Part shown: positions 34,789 to 45,326 of the stretch, piece after piece
How the letters are laid out: every line of letters begins with the position of its first letter
Numbering within the stretch: the first letter of the stretch is position 1
Source of the DNA: Clostridium sp. AF15-31
Lineage (GTDB): Bacteria; Bacillota; Clostridia; Lachnospirales; Lachnospiraceae
Direction: 5' to 3'
Length of the DNA: 64,000 nucleotides
Assembly (NCBI RefSeq): GCF_003461625.1
Contig: NZ_QTXL01000001.1
Coordinates: 62,001-126,000, forward strand
The notes under the pieces: model-generated
Told to the model about the DNA's origin: nothing
What the model saw: only the letters and a program-made list of their open reading frames with translations
Databases searched by the model: none
Made by a program: the position numbers and the translations under genes

Positions 34789-36291
34789 TTATAACAGACC
34801 AATCTCCCGACCGCGTTCGACTGCCTCCTGACGCGTCGGAACCTGCAGCTTACGAAAGATATTACAACTATGGAACTTCACAGTTCCCGTCTTTTTGCCC
34901 AGTTGTCGTGCAATATCATCATTACTTAAGCCCTGTGCCATCAAACGAAAGACTTTCTCTTCCATCTGAGTCAGAGGTTCATAATATTCATATGGAGATT
35001 TTAAATAATCAGGGAAATAAGTACCGACCGAATATGCAAGTTCCTTAATCTCACTTATGAAGGAATCTTCTTCATATTCTTTCTGATAAATTGCCAGCAT
35101 TTGTACCATACAATTGCCTGTGTCCGCAAGCAGTCTGATATAACCGCACCTTTTTGCAAGCACAATGGCCTTGGAAAGCTCCTCACACATGCCTTCCATA
35201 TTCTTCATCTTATAATATATGATAGCTGACAACATATAGCATTCACACAAATCCATATAACGTCTGCCCGGAATCAACAATGCAATAAGCTGGTGTGTCA
35301 ATACATAGGCAGCCATATATTTGCCTGTCTGTATATAACATCGCACCTTAACCATCCATGCATACATATCCATCATGAAGATGCCCTTATTCTCATCCGG
35401 TGCTATATCATCTAACCAACGCTCTACATCCTGTAGTCGCCCATCATAACAGGCACCAAGACATTCGATCGCATCCAGACTTGAAGTTAATTCATCCCAT
35501 CCCGTAACCTGTATCCGTTTCCGAATCTTTTCCACCAAAGGACGTGCAGCTTTTGTCTGTCCATTTACCAAAAGGATCTTCATCTGAAGTGCAAGTGCCA
35601 CAAACAGACAACGCATATCCTTCTCCTGCTCGATCAACGGAATCGTTCCGGTCACAAGAATCAGTGCTTCAAAACAATTATTGTTCTGATAATACCACTC
35701 TGCCAGCATGATCTCATACACTTTCTGTCCAACACTTCCACCATATAATCGGCATGCGGCTTCTGTTATCCTGTCCTTGCTTTTTTTCAGATATTTTCCA
35801 TATCTTGTAAAGTCGCGAAAACCATTCAGTATACTTGGTCTGCATGCTGAAAGCGTAAGACCCATCACAGGCACCAGTTCTTCTTCAATTAGAAAGCTTA
35901 CGATCCGAAAAAACATTGCATCACTTATATATGGCATGACAAGTTCTGTTTTGATACGACAAATATCCATCATATCATATGTATCCATTTTCACCAGCCG
36001 CGGTGTCTTCCCCATAAACTGTACATATGCTTTTGCCTGACTCAAGTCCCCATCCATAGCAGATAGCAATGCAAGATGAGTAAACAGAACCGGATGTGTG
36101 GACAGCTCTTCTTTTTTCAGCCCGTAGAAATATGCCCGGCACCCCCAAAGCACCGGCATGGAAAATGGTTTCTTCACAAACTCATCAAAAATAATCTCTA
36201 ACAGATGGCCTTCTTTTTTTGCTGTCGCTAATATCAGCAACACTTCTTCTTCCGATCGTGGATAAATTATCTCGTTATTCATTTGTTTCAT
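34789..36291 (-). CDS. LuxR-family transcriptional regulator with TPR-like helical domain
   Basis: About 500 residues. The C-terminal about 65 residues are a GerE/LuxR HTH (PLTQMEEKVFRLMAQGLSND, IARQLGKKTGTVKFHS, IFRKLQVPTRQEAV). The preceding about 420 residues are alpha-helical and TPR-like, resembling the C-terminal half of MalT-type regulators but without the STAND ATPase (no P-loop). Such proteins bind inducers or partners through the helical array. The ATG at 36291 follows GGGGG by 6 nt; one ATG lies four codons upstream. It sits 70 bp upstream of the giant surface protein gene in the same direction and is its likely regulator (inference). Confidence 0.8.
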   Translation of the reverse strand: MKQMNNEIIYPRSEEEVLLILATAKKEGHLLEIIFDEFVKKPFSMPVLWGCRAYFYGLKKEELSTHPVLFTHLALLSAMDGDLSQAKAYVQFMGKTPRLVKMDTYDMMDICRIKTELVMPYISDAMFFRIVSFLIEEELVPVMGLTLSACRPSILNGFRDFTRYGKYLKKSKDRITEAACRLYGGSVGQKVYEIMLAEWYYQNNNCFEALILVTGTIPLIEQEKDMRCLFVALALQMKILLVNGQTKAARPLVEKIRKRIQVTGWDELTSSLDAIECLGACYDGRLQDVERWLDDIAPDENKGIFMMDMYAWMVKVRCYIQTGKYMAAYVLTHQLIALLIPGRRYMDLCECYMLSAIIYYKMKNMEGMCEELSKAIVLAKRCGYIRLLADTGNCMVQMLAIYQKEYEEDSFISEIKELAYSVGTYFPDYLKSPYEYYEPLTQMEEKVFRLMAQGLSNDDIARQLGKKTGTVKFHSCNIFRKLQVPTRQEAVERGREIGLL

Positions 36292-36320
36292 ACATACCCC
36301 CATAACCCTGACGCTTATAG

Positions 36321-36349
36321 ATTATATTATTTATTCCTGTTTTTGTATA
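36321..36349 (-). promoter_or_regulatory. Promoter of the LuxR-type gene
   Basis: The minus strand reads TATACA (36349-36344), 17 nt, TATAAT (36326-36321). The -10 is perfect and the -35 has four of six matches, which fits dependence on an activator at the adjacent 12-bp repeats. Confidence 0.55.
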
Positions 36350-36371
36350 GCAAACCTTTCAGACATAAAAA

Positions 36372-36395
36372 CCAAACCCTTGCCCAAACCCTTGC
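36372..36395. repeat. Perfect 12-bp tandem repeat upstream of the LuxR-type promoter
   Basis: CCAAACCCTTGC occurs twice back to back, 22 bp upstream of the -35 box, followed by GGTTTT. One helical-turn spacing (12 bp) and its position near -60 to -83 suit a dimeric activator; LuxR-type autoregulation is one option. Confidence 0.6.
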
Positions 36396-36449
36396 GGTTT
36401 TCACACCTGACCGGAACGCTTTTTTACAGAACATATTTTGTGAATAAAG

Positions 36450-36481
36450 TAAAAAACGGATCCACCTTCCGATGAACCCGT
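36450..36481 (-). terminator. Terminator of fabV
   Basis: The minus strand reads ACGGGTTCATCGG then a GATCCGTTTTTT end: a short imperfect stem closed by ACGG/CCGT with a U-run, about 20 bp past the fabV stop. Confidence 0.5.
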
Positions 36482-36501
36482 CTATTGTCACAATTGTTTC
36501 C

Positions 36502-37656
36502 TTACATAATATCTACATCTGCACTGTAATCTACACCATCGATCTTAAATCCGAACATATTGTAGAACTCATCCCAGTATCCATCGATATCTGCAAGCTC
36601 TTTTACATTTTCGCTGGTAACCGCATCCCAGTTCTTTGCAACTGCTTCCTGAATGTCATCTGCCATTTCCCAGTCATCCATACGAATAAATCCATTCTCG
36701 TCTGTCTCTGCTTCTCCAGCCATCTTATCAAGGAAAAGTCTTGCCATCTGCTCGATACAGCCCTCATGAACACCCTTTGCCTTCATCTGCTTATATAACA
36801 GCGTGATGTATAACGGAACAACAGGAATTGCTGCACTGGACTGTGTTACAAGTGCCTTGTTGATTGCAATATAAGATGTAACATTTGCAAACTTCTCATT
36901 GATGATATCACTTGATCTGTACAGATCCTTCTTTGCCATACCGATCGAACCTTCCGCATAGATTGGGAATGTGATCTTTGGTCCGATATAAGAATATGCA
37001 ACAGTTGTCACATGCTCTGCCAGAACGCCTGCATCTGATAATGCCTGCATCCAGTCGATCCAGTCCTCACCACCCATAACCTTGATGGTGTTCTCGATCT
37101 CTTCCTCGGTTGCTGCCGGGATATGTGCCATTGTTACTGTATTGTCCTTCAGAACTAAAGTCTTATTGGAATACTCCTCACCTACAGTCTTAAGTACAGA
37201 AGAATACTTATGTCCATCCGGTGTTACACGTCTTGGTGCTGCAAGGCTGTAAATAACCATATCGACAGTTCCAAGATCTGCCTTGATCGTATCAATTACC
37301 TGCTGTTTGATCTCCAGTGAGAATGCATCTCCGTTGATGGATTTTGCATACAGACCAGCCTTCTTTGCTTCTTCTTCAAATGCTCTTGTATTATAGAAGC
37401 CTGCGGTCGCTGTTCTTCTTCCATTGGATTCCTTCTCGAACATAACACCAAGTGTATCTGCATCATAGCCAAATGCAACTGCGATTCTGGAAGCGAGTCC
37501 ATATCCGGTCGATGCTCCGATCACAAGTACCTTCTTTGGTCCCTCAACCTTTGGCTGTGCCTTTACATACTTAATCTGATTCTTTACATTTTCTGCACAA
37601 CCAACCGGATGAGCGGTGGTACAGATATAATCCTTTACTCTTGGTTCTACTACCAT
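36502..37656 (-). CDS. fabV: Trans-2-enoyl-ACP/CoA reductase, FabV/Ter family
   Basis: 384 residues, the family's usual size. The N-terminus (CTTAHPVGCAENVKNQI) and the Rossmann segment VLVIGASTGYGLASRIAVAF near residue 45 match FabV. The catalytic Tyr-(x)8-Lys is present as YAEGSIGMAKK near residue 235-245, the longer spacing that separates FabV from FabI. It reduces the enoyl double bond with NAD(P)H, either in fatty acid elongation or, as Ter, for crotonyl-CoA to butyryl-CoA. The sequence does not settle which. Monocistronic, with its own terminator. Confidence 0.92.
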   Translation of the reverse strand: MVVEPRVKDYICTTAHPVGCAENVKNQIKYVKAQPKVEGPKKVLVIGASTGYGLASRIAVAFGYDADTLGVMFEKESNGRRTATAGFYNTRAFEEEAKKAGLYAKSINGDAFSLEIKQQVIDTIKADLGTVDMVIYSLAAPRRVTPDGHKYSSVLKTVGEEYSNKTLVLKDNTVTMAHIPAATEEEIENTIKVMGGEDWIDWMQALSDAGVLAEHVTTVAYSYIGPKITFPIYAEGSIGMAKKDLYRSSDIINEKFANVTSYIAINKALVTQSSAAIPVVPLYITLLYKQMKAKGVHEGCIEQMARLFLDKMAGEAETDENGFIRMDDWEMADDIQEAVAKNWDAVTSENVKELADIDGYWDEFYNMFGFKIDGVDYSADVDIM

Positions 37657-37748
37657 TTTAATTTTCTCCTCTGATCTTCCGATTTATTCGGACTTTCTTT
37701 CTCGATTTATATTTATACATTCCGTATTAATATCTTTTTTCTGATCCG

Positions 37749-39089
37749 TTACATCTGCGGGTGCTCTTTATTTGCAAACTTCGTGTAATCCTGCATCCAT
37801 ACAAGATCAACGGAACCTGTCGCACCTTTTCTTTGTTTTGCGATGATGATCTCAGCGATACCTTTTTTCTCGGTATCCGGATTGTAATAATCATCACGAT
37901 AGATGAACATAACAACATCGGCATCCTGCTCGATCGCACCGGATTCACGCAGATCGGCAAGCACCGGCTTATGATCCGGTCTGGAGTCAACTGCACGGTT
38001 CAACTGTGACAGGGTAATAACCGGAACATTCAGTTCTCTTGCAAGCACCTTTAATGCTCGCGATGTATCAGAAATAAACTGCTGTCTGGACTCTACATGC
38101 TTGTTCGTGCTCATCAACTGTAAATAGTCGATGATGATAAGCCCCAGGTCGTTGTTCTGTTTTAATTTTCTGCATTTGGAACGCAGGTCGGCTACCGTGA
38201 TCGCAGAATTATCATCTACAAAGATCGGGGCGTCAGCAATAACCTCTGTACTCTCCATGATCTTATCCCATTCATCATCTACAAGCTGTCCCGTCTGGAT
38301 CTTCTGTGAATTAACAAGTGAATCCAGCGCGATCATACGTGTTACCAACTGTTCCTTCGACATTTCCAAACTGAATATTGCTACCGGAATACGCTTCTTT
38401 ACAGCTACATGATGTGCGATATTTAAGACAAATGCAGTTTTACCCATAGCAGGACGAGCCGCTACCAGGATCAGTTCCGATCCATGCAGACCTGTCAGCA
38501 TGTTATCCAGATCAATAAATCCGGTCGGCACACCGGTAACTCTGGTGTTCTGTCTGGATGCAGCCTCGATCTGATCGATAACATCTAATACGATCGAATC
38601 GATCGACGCAAAATCATTTGCACCGTTTCTCTGCTGTACGATCTTGTAGATCCCACTCTCTGCTGTCTCAAGCAGACCATCCACGTCATCCGTATCCAGA
38701 TAACAGTCCTTTTCAACATCCTCACACATCTTGATCATACGGCGAAGCACCGCTTTATCTGCTACGATCTTCGCATAATACTTGGCATTTGCCGAGGTTG
38801 GCACTGCGGCTATGATATCTGCAATATAACTCATACCCGCCACGTCTTCCGGAATATTCTTCTCCCGGAGCCGGTTATTCAGCGTGATCAGATCAACCGC
38901 CATTCCTTCCTTGAACAGCTCAATCATGTTCTCATACAGAATTGCATTCTGTGCACTGTAAAAGTCTTCCTTCGTAAGTATATCCGATACGTCTACGATC
39001 GCATCACGATCCATGATCATAGAACCGATAACTGACTGTTCTGCATCCAGGTTATATGGTTGTTTCTTCCTGATAAATGCGTCTTCCAT
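37749..39089 (-). CDS. dnaB: Replicative DNA helicase DnaB
   Basis: 446 residues. The N-terminal domain (PYNLDAEQSVIGSMIMD) binds primase and oligomerises; the RecA-like C-terminal domain has Walker A AARPAMGKTAF near residue 209, Walker B LIIIDYLQLM and the H4 segment ITLSQLNRAVDSR. A hexameric 5'-3' helicase at the replication fork. The start codon overlaps the rplI stop (TAATG), so translation is coupled in the gdpP-rplI-dnaB operon. No intein. Confidence 0.97.
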   Translation of the reverse strand: MEDAFIRKKQPYNLDAEQSVIGSMIMDRDAIVDVSDILTKEDFYSAQNAILYENMIELFKEGMAVDLITLNNRLREKNIPEDVAGMSYIADIIAAVPTSANAKYYAKIVADKAVLRRMIKMCEDVEKDCYLDTDDVDGLLETAESGIYKIVQQRNGANDFASIDSIVLDVIDQIEAASRQNTRVTGVPTGFIDLDNMLTGLHGSELILVAARPAMGKTAFVLNIAHHVAVKKRIPVAIFSLEMSKEQLVTRMIALDSLVNSQKIQTGQLVDDEWDKIMESTEVIADAPIFVDDNSAITVADLRSKCRKLKQNNDLGLIIIDYLQLMSTNKHVESRQQFISDTSRALKVLARELNVPVITLSQLNRAVDSRPDHKPVLADLRESGAIEQDADVVMFIYRDDYYNPDTEKKGIAEIIIAKQRKGATGSVDLVWMQDYTKFANKEHPQM

Positions 39090-39538
39090 TAGTCAGCCTC
39101 TTCTACCTTTACTGTTAGCTCTGCCTGTACCTGTGGATGCAGCTTGATCTTAACAGTAAATGTTCCCATTGCTTTGATCGCATCCTTCAGCACGATTTTC
39201 TTTTTATCAATATCATAATGCAACTGGCTCTTGATCGCATCTGAGATCTCCTTGGAGGATACAGAACCAAATGCCCTTCCGCCTTCTCCTACCTTGATAC
39301 CGACGGCTACAGATGCCTTTTCAAGCTCTGCTGCCAGCGCTTTTGCTGCTGCAAGATTCTCTGCTGCAACCTTTTCTTCATGCGCTTTCTTTAACTTATA
39401 ATCATTCAGGTTCTTCGGTGTTGCCTCAAGTCCCAGCTTTCTCGGGATGATATAATTTCTGGCATGACCGTCACTGACATTTACCAGCTCTCCTTTTTTT
39501 CCGAGACTCTTTACATCTTCCAGTAAGATAACCTTCAT
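39089..39538 (-). CDS. rplI: 50S ribosomal protein L9
   Basis: 149 residues, normal length. The N-terminal domain [19 protein letters not shown] with [13 protein letters not shown] binds 23S rRNA; the long central helix ([19 protein letters not shown]) joins it to the C-terminal domain ([16 protein letters not shown]). I chose the ATG at 39538; the 15-codon extension upstream lies inside the gdpP end. It starts 1 bp after the gdpP stop. Confidence 0.97.
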   Translation of the reverse strand: MKVILLEDVKSLGKKGELVNVSDGHARNYIIPRKLGLEATPKNLNDYKLKKAHEEKVAAENLAAAKALAAELEKASVAVGIKVGEGGRAFGSVSSKEISDAIKSQLHYDIDKKKIVLKDAIKAMGTFTVKIKLHPQVQAELTVKVEEAD

Positions 39539-39539
39539 A

Positions 39540-41684
39540 TTAAATATCTCCTTCCTTGTACATCTCCTCAAGTAAATTGACAAGCTGTTCCTTTACTTCT
39601 TCCTTTGTTGTATTCGTAAACTGTGCGGCTGCAATATTCGCATGGCCACCGCCACCCATACGTTCCATGATGATCTGTACATTTACATCATCGATCGACC
39701 GGGCTGATATCTTAACATCATCTCCAAGCTGTGCAATGACAAAGGAGGCACGCACGCCTGCTATATTTAACATCTCGTTTGCCACCTTCGCTGTCAATAC
39801 GATCGGTGACTCCGGACCTTCTTTCGGTTCAAATACAGATACCGCAAACATTCCGAGAACCATCTCGGCATTTCTGACACCATCTGCCTTCTGTCTGTAA
39901 GAATCAATATCACTCCGGAACATCTTACGGACACGCATAACATCCGCACCGCTTCTTCTTAAATACGCGGCCGCTTCAAAGGTACGCACACCTGTCTTTG
40001 TCAGGAAATTATCCGTATCGATCAGGATCCCGGCATACATAGCATCCGCCTCGGACGGACGCAGCTTAATTTTTTCATCCATGTACTGCAACATCTCTGC
40101 GATCATTTCACATGCAGATGATGCAAATGGTTCTACATAAGAAAGGGTTGCATTGGCAATGACATCCTTGGTCTGTCTGTGATGGTCGAATACAACCACC
40201 GTCTTTGCATAGGAGATCAGCTCCTCACATTCCGTCAGACTTGGATTATTGACATCCACAACAACCAGCATGGTATCAGCATTGATCATCTCGATCGCCT
40301 GCTCATTGTTGATGATCATATCATCCCCATACATACTGTTGGCAGTAAAATTACCATAGATCGGACTGATGGCAGAGGACACTTCATTGATTACGATATG
40401 TGCCTCCTTATTCATGGAATTTACCATCCGGTATACGCCGATCGCCGATCCAAATGCATCCATATCCGGATTCTTATGCGCCATAATGATAACTTTTTCT
40501 TTTGTTTCCAGTAATTCCTTGAATGCCAGTGTCTTAACACGGGCTTTTACTCTGGTTGATTTCTCAGTGCCCTGACTACGTCCCCCGTAATAAGTGATCT
40601 TGTCATTCGACTTTAATACAACCTGATCACCACCTCGTCCAAGTGCAAGTTCCATTGCAGAACGGGCAGCTTCAAAATCTTCTATAAAACTCTTATATTC
40701 CGTGCCCAGACTGATTGAAAGCGTCAATGGAAGATCATTTCCGATATTGATTGCTTTTACTTCATCCAGCAACGCAAACTTATTCTCCTGAAGCTGTGGA
40801 AGATATTTTTTCGGCATGACAAACATGTACTTGTCCTTCTCAAAGGAACGTACAATGGCATCTACGTTTGCCATATATTTATTGATCTTTCGATCGACGA
40901 GAGCAACCAGCAGAGAATGTCTTACCTCTTCCAGGTCATCAAATATCTCATCGTAATTATCAATGTAGATCAGACCAGTCACCAGCTTCTGCTCTTCATT
41001 CTCTTTTGCCAGTTTATTCCGTTCTGTCATATCAAACAGATACATAGCGGTGAAGTTTGTAACTCCTGTATGTTTTTTCCGTTTGATCGTTTTCTTCTCC
41101 TGTGGCTGGTCCTCTGTAACCGGCAGATTCTCCATTTCCTCCTCATGTTCTGAGTTCTCCTGTTCCTGGACACTGTCTACCGGTCCATCCGGATTTACCC
41201 GAATATTCTTAATCTCAACCCTGTACTCTTTTCCATCGTATTCAATATCCGCATGTACCGGCTCATCACACTCACCCGGTATCATCTCATGGGTCAGTCC
41301 CTCAAATACCTGCATCGCAGTCAGACGCATCAGCTTCCGCTTGCTGGTGTTCGTAATATGAGCAAATTCATCATTCGCCCATGCGATCCTGCCTGTCTTA
41401 TCCAGTATCGCATATGGAATCGGGAACTCACGGATCAGATCTTTCTGAACCCGCCCATTTTCCATTGCACGATTTGCATATGCGGCTTCACTGGACACTC
41501 TGGAAGAAATATAAAGGACTATCACCACAACCGAGTACACTGCAGTAAATATGATCCCTACAATTCCTGCAACAACACTGACCGTCAGCATCCAGATATC
41601 ACAAAGTACAAATAATGCGATCACATAAAGCGGCATCTGTAAATATATTTCATGTCTGGTGTCTGTATGTCTGTTATCATTCAT
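39540..41684 (-). CDS. gdpP: Cyclic-di-AMP phosphodiesterase GdpP (DHH family)
   Basis: 714 residues. Two N-terminal TM helices (residues 15-60), a PAS-like domain ([20 protein letters not shown]), a degenerate GGDEF domain, then DHH/DHHA1: [21 protein letters not shown] and FDHHRQT carry the metal ligands, and [13 protein letters not shown] is the DHHA1 signature. It hydrolyses c-di-AMP to pApA at the membrane and thereby tunes potassium and wall homeostasis. The PAS domain is split by a Glu-rich insert (residues 165-200). First gene of the gdpP-rplI-dnaB operon. Confidence 0.95.
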   Translation of the reverse strand: MNDNRHTDTRHEIYLQMPLYVIALFVLCDIWMLTVSVVAGIVGIIFTAVYSVVVIVLYISSRVSSEAAYANRAMENGRVQKDLIREFPIPYAILDKTGRIAWANDEFAHITNTSKRKLMRLTAMQVFEGLTHEMIPGECDEPVHADIEYDGKEYRVEIKNIRVNPDGPVDSVQEQENSEHEEEMENLPVTEDQPQEKKTIKRKKHTGVTNFTAMYLFDMTERNKLAKENEEQKLVTGLIYIDNYDEIFDDLEEVRHSLLVALVDRKINKYMANVDAIVRSFEKDKYMFVMPKKYLPQLQENKFALLDEVKAINIGNDLPLTLSISLGTEYKSFIEDFEAARSAMELALGRGGDQVVLKSNDKITYYGGRSQGTEKSTRVKARVKTLAFKELLETKEKVIIMAHKNPDMDAFGSAIGVYRMVNSMNKEAHIVINEVSSAISPIYGNFTANSMYGDDMIINNEQAIEMINADTMLVVVDVNNPSLTECEELISYAKTVVVFDHHRQTKDVIANATLSYVEPFASSACEMIAEMLQYMDEKIKLRPSEADAMYAGILIDTDNFLTKTGVRTFEAAAYLRRSGADVMRVRKMFRSDIDSYRQKADGVRNAEMVLGMFAVSVFEPKEGPESPIVLTAKVANEMLNIAGVRASFVIAQLGDDVKISARSIDDVNVQIIMERMGGGGHANIAAAQFTNTTKEEVKEQLVNLLEEMYKEGDI

Positions 41685-41754
41685 GGAGATAATCCTTTCC
41701 GGGCATCCTGAAAAATGCCCTGTCTTTATTCATATTTGTATGTGAGTCTATGAT

Positions 41755-42534
41755 CTATTTCTCATTGTCTTTCTTATACTGACTCATTCTGGTATCAATC
41801 TTGTTTGTAATTCCAAGACCAAATGCCTGCTCATTTTCCTTATACTGCAATAACGCACGGAACATGTATACATCCTCCGGTGTTGTTACCTTGATATTTC
41901 CTCTGTTGCCTTCTACGATATGTGCAACGATATTCTGGCTTCTGATGATCGTACATGCATCTACCATTCCTTCATAACCGGTTGGTGTAGCGCGGACAAC
42001 ATCATGTGCTGCAATGATATCCTTCAGATAGAAGGACTGTGGAGCCTGTGCAGAATAAGTATCCTTTCTTGGTGGCACGGAATCGATCTCGATACCATCC
42101 TCACTGATCATAATCGTTTCATAGCAGGCTGTTGATGTGATCGCATTTCCATATTTCTTAACGGTTGCAATATTGTTTGCAATAACATCATAAGATACAT
42201 ATGGACGAACGCCATCATGGATCAGCACGATAGAATCCTCCGGACACTCTGACTCTGCCATCTTAAGTGCGTTGTAAATAGAATCCTGTGAAGTTGCTCC
42301 ACCTGCTAATACATGCTTTACCTTTGTAAGGTGATATTCATTTGCAAGATCCTCTACATAAGGAATATAATCCTTCAGAACAGAAATATAGATCGCATCG
42401 ATCTGATCATGATACTGGAATAACTGTAATGTATGGATCAGAATTGGCTTTCCATTGATCTCAAGAAACTGTTTTGGGACACCTGCTCCCATTCTTACTC
42501 CGCTTCCACCTGCAAAAATAATTGCTATATTCAT
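41755..42534 (-). CDS. IspD/TarI-family cytidylyltransferase
   Basis: 259 residues. FAGGSGVRMGAGVPKQFLEI is the nucleotide-binding loop, followed by LIHDGVRPYVS, SAQAPQSFYL and GNIKVTTPEDVYMF. Both IspD (MEP pathway, CDP-ME) and TarI (CDP-ribitol) share these motifs. The PKQFLEINGKPILIHTLQLF segment and the neighbouring teichoic acid transferase lean towards TarI; no tarJ reductase is visible, which leaves IspD possible. AAGGAG precedes the start. It lies between the TagB/F-like gene and gdpP. Confidence 0.8.
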   Translation of the reverse strand: MNIAIIFAGGSGVRMGAGVPKQFLEINGKPILIHTLQLFQYHDQIDAIYISVLKDYIPYVEDLANEYHLTKVKHVLAGGATSQDSIYNALKMAESECPEDSIVLIHDGVRPYVSYDVIANNIATVKKYGNAITSTACYETIMISEDGIEIDSVPPRKDTYSAQAPQSFYLKDIIAAHDVVRATPTGYEGMVDACTIIRSQNIVAHIVEGNRGNIKVTTPEDVYMFRALLQYKENEQAFGLGITNKIDTRMSQYKKDNEK

Positions 42535-42676
42535 CTACTGTTTTCTCCTTTTTTCTCTAATTATTTTCATGAAACCGGACTGCCGTCTGGCAATCCCCTC
42601 ACAGAATGTTCCTGTATATACTTACCCCATTCTGCATAGATATATTAATATTATAACGTATTCACAAAAAATTCAA

Positions 42677-43807
42677 CTATAGGTTTTTCACAACCTCCAA
42701 AATCCGCTCCGTTGCCTGTCCATCACACATTTGCATATGGTATTCCAGGCATTCCCGGATCTCATCTGTCCGATTCTGTGTGAATTCCCGGTCTATCGCA
42801 GCCGCCAGCTTCGTTCCATCGGATACGATCTGGCATGGGAAAGAATCATATGGAACATAGAATCCTCTGGCATGGTCAAAGGAATCAAAATCCGGTGCAA
42901 AGAATAAAAACGGCTTCTCATATACCATATAGTCAAATAATACCGACGAATAATCCGTGATCAGCAGATCTGCAACTGCAAATATTTTCTCGGATGGCAG
43001 ATCGCAATTCGACTTCATTCCCTTTTCTTCCAGATGCGGATGCAGCTTGATCACCCAGTAATACCGGTCTGAGGTTTCTTTCATGGCTCTCTGTATTTCT
43101 TCCATTCCACAGAGCGTCGGCATAGCTGCATTTCCACGAAATGTCGGAGCCCACAGGATGACTTTTTTCCCTTTTGCATCTGGATATTTCCGGTAGAATT
43201 CCTCACGGTTTGCCTGATTCCACGCTTCATCATAATAACAGTCTGAACGGCTGATCCCGGTTGCCTGTACAACACCCGGTGCAAGCCGCATCGTCTTTGT
43301 AAATACCGGCACACAGCATAGTGCACTGACGGTCAGCAGATCATAGTTTTTGTAAACCGAACCGCCTTTATACATCTTCGGAATATCCTCCGTCGTATCA
43401 TATCCGCTTTTCTTAAGCAGTCCTCCGGAATGCCAGAGCTGCACAACCTTCGTCTCCGGACGTTTTGTGCAGGCAGAAACCGGAAGGAAATTATCACAGA
43501 TAAACACATATTCGGCGGCCGCATACCGTTTCATAAACTGCTTCAACCATTTTAACAGACTGCCATATCCCATCTTTCCAAAATCAGTGACCCACGTTTC
43601 ATTCTTATACTCTGGATCTCCCTGCAGTGTTTCATACATTTTTCTCATGGAAAAAGGTAGATCCTTATGATGTGCATCGGCAAAAATTACCAGTCCCTTT
43701 TCGACCGGCTTTCCGGCATACCGTTTGTAGAGCATCGGCAGATAGACCTGCTGCATCGCCATTTTCAACACCTGTTTTATATAAAATACTATCTTCATGT
43801 GCTTCAA
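42677..43807 (-). CDS. CDP-glycerol glycerophosphotransferase family protein (TagB/TarB-like)
   Basis: About 376 residues. The whole chain is the GT-B glycerophosphotransferase domain: VIFADAHHKDLPFSMRKMYE, VFICDNFLPVSA, VVQLWHSGGLLKKSG, VILWAPTFRGNA, VIKLHPHLE and ITDYSSVLFDYMVYEKPFLF with the HP and DYSS motifs. It lacks the long N-terminal region of the 10046-12805 paralog. I chose the TTG at 43807 with GAAAGG 6 nt upstream because the longer ORF start lies inside the pgi terminator hairpin; the ATG at 43798 is an alternative. It probably adds a glycerol-phosphate or ribitol-phosphate unit to a polymer primer. Confidence 0.82.
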   Translation of the reverse strand: MKHMKIVFYIKQVLKMAMQQVYLPMLYKRYAGKPVEKGLVIFADAHHKDLPFSMRKMYETLQGDPEYKNETWVTDFGKMGYGSLLKWLKQFMKRYAAAEYVFICDNFLPVSACTKRPETKVVQLWHSGGLLKKSGYDTTEDIPKMYKGGSVYKNYDLLTVSALCCVPVFTKTMRLAPGVVQATGISRSDCYYDEAWNQANREEFYRKYPDAKGKKVILWAPTFRGNAAMPTLCGMEEIQRAMKETSDRYYWVIKLHPHLEEKGMKSNCDLPSEKIFAVADLLITDYSSVLFDYMVYEKPFLFFAPDFDSFDHARGFYVPYDSFPCQIVSDGTKLAAAIDREFTQNRTDEIRECLEYHMQMCDGQATERILEVVKNL

Positions 43808-43833
43808 AATAAACCTTTCGACTATTTTGAAAA

Positions 43834-43869
43834 CCGGCGGCATCCGCGTTTTCATGCGTATGCCGCCGG
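43834..43869 (-). terminator. Terminator of pgi
   Basis: A perfect 10-bp stem CCGGCGGCAT/ATGCCGCCGG with a 16-nt loop, followed on the minus strand by TTTTCAAAATAG. It starts 28 bp after the pgi stop and overlaps the upstream end of the next reading frame, which helped choose that gene's start. Confidence 0.8.
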
Positions 43870-43896
43870 CTTATCGTCATCTTCTATCTAACTTTA

Positions 43897-45252
43897 TTAA
43901 CCATTGATTCTGGAAAGAAGCTCTTTACCAAGCTCTTCATTTCCTGGCTTGCCAAGTAATGCGAACATGTTCTTCTTGTAGCTTTCTACACCTGGCTGGT
44001 TAAATGGATTTACACCAAGTGTGTATCCACTGATACCACATGCAAACTCAAATGTGTAGAACAGCTCACCTAATGTGAACTCATCGATCTTGTCGATGTT
44101 GATCTGGATGATTGGGATTCCACCATCAACATGTGCAAGAATTGTTCCGTTCATAGCACTCTTATTTGCAAAATCTACTGTCTTGCCTGCAAGGTAGTTC
44201 AGACCATCAAGATCACAATCCTCTTCTTCCATAACGATCTCACATGTTGGATGTAACACATTGATTACTGTCTCGAAATGGTTCTGTGAACCCTGCTGGA
44301 TAAACTGTCCTAATGAATGAAGGTCTGTTGTAAAGTCAGTTGCTGTTGGGAATAATCCCTTACCATCTTTTCCTTCGCTCTCGCCGTATAACTGCTTCCA
44401 CCATTCTGCTACGAAATGTAATGCCGGCTCAAAGTTGGCAAGGATCTCGATAGACTTGCCCTTTCTGTACAGAATATTACGAACTGCTGCATACTTCATA
44501 GCATCACTGTCGTCGAAGTTCTCTGCAAGACAATCCTTTCTTGCTGATGCAGCACCTTCCATGAGCTTATCAATATCTGCTCCGCTTACTGCGATTGGAA
44601 GAAGACCTACTGCTGTCAGAACTGAGAAACGTCCACCTACATCATCAGGTACTACGAATGTCTCATATCCTTCTTCTGTAGCAAGTGTCTTTAATGCTCC
44701 CTTTGCCTTATCTGTTGTAGCATAGATTCTCTTAGCTGCTTCTTCTTTGCCATATTTCTCAATTAATTTCTTCTTGAAGATTCTGGATGCAATACCAGGC
44801 TCTGTTGTTGTACCTGACTTGGAAATAATGTTGATAGAGAAATCTCTGTCCCCGATCACCTGTAACAGATGTGCCATATAGGTACTGCTGATATTACTTC
44901 CTGCATAATAGATCTCAGGGGTTTTACGGATCTCTTTATCTACTGAATTATAAAAGCTGTGTCTTAAAGCTTCGATCGCTGCTCTTGCACCAAGGTAAGA
45001 ACCGCCGATACCGATAACTACCAGAACATCTGAATCTGACTGGATCTTAGCTGCCGCTTTCTTGATTCTGGCGAACTCTTCCTTATCATAGTCAACCGGA
45101 AGATCGATCCATCCAAGGAAATCGTTTCCTTCACCAGTCTTGTTTACAAGTGTTGATTTTGCTGCAACAACTTCTTCCTTAATAGCTGCGATGTCCTCAG
45201 CGGAAGCCATACCAGCAACATTCTTAAAATCGAAACTTACTGTCTTTGCCAT
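43897..45252 (-). CDS. pgi: Glucose-6-phosphate isomerase
   Basis: 451 residues, the size of the short bacterial PGI form. [19 protein letters not shown] binds the phosphate end, [20 protein letters not shown] is the SIS-like motif, with [20 protein letters not shown] and the C-terminal [14 protein letters not shown] signature containing the ring-opening Lys. Converts glucose-6-P and fructose-6-P in the cytosol. It stands alone with its own terminator. Confidence 0.97.
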   Translation of the reverse strand: MAKTVSFDFKNVAGMASAEDIAAIKEEVVAAKSTLVNKTGEGNDFLGWIDLPVDYDKEEFARIKKAAAKIQSDSDVLVVIGIGGSYLGARAAIEALRHSFYNSVDKEIRKTPEIYYAGSNISSTYMAHLLQVIGDRDFSINIISKSGTTTEPGIASRIFKKKLIEKYGKEEAAKRIYATTDKAKGALKTLATEEGYETFVVPDDVGGRFSVLTAVGLLPIAVSGADIDKLMEGAASARKDCLAENFDDSDAMKYAAVRNILYRKGKSIEILANFEPALHFVAEWWKQLYGESEGKDGKGLFPTATDFTTDLHSLGQFIQQGSQNHFETVINVLHPTCEIVMEEEDCDLDGLNYLAGKTVDFANKSAMNGTILAHVDGGIPIIQINIDKIDEFTLGELFYTFEFACGISGYTLGVNPFNQPGVESYKKNMFALLGKPGNEELGKELLSRING

Positions 45253-45326
45253 TTTATTATCTCTCCTTGCTTATATGATTTTTCAAAGCTATGGATAATT
45301 GTAGCAAAAGGAACCCCCATAATCAA

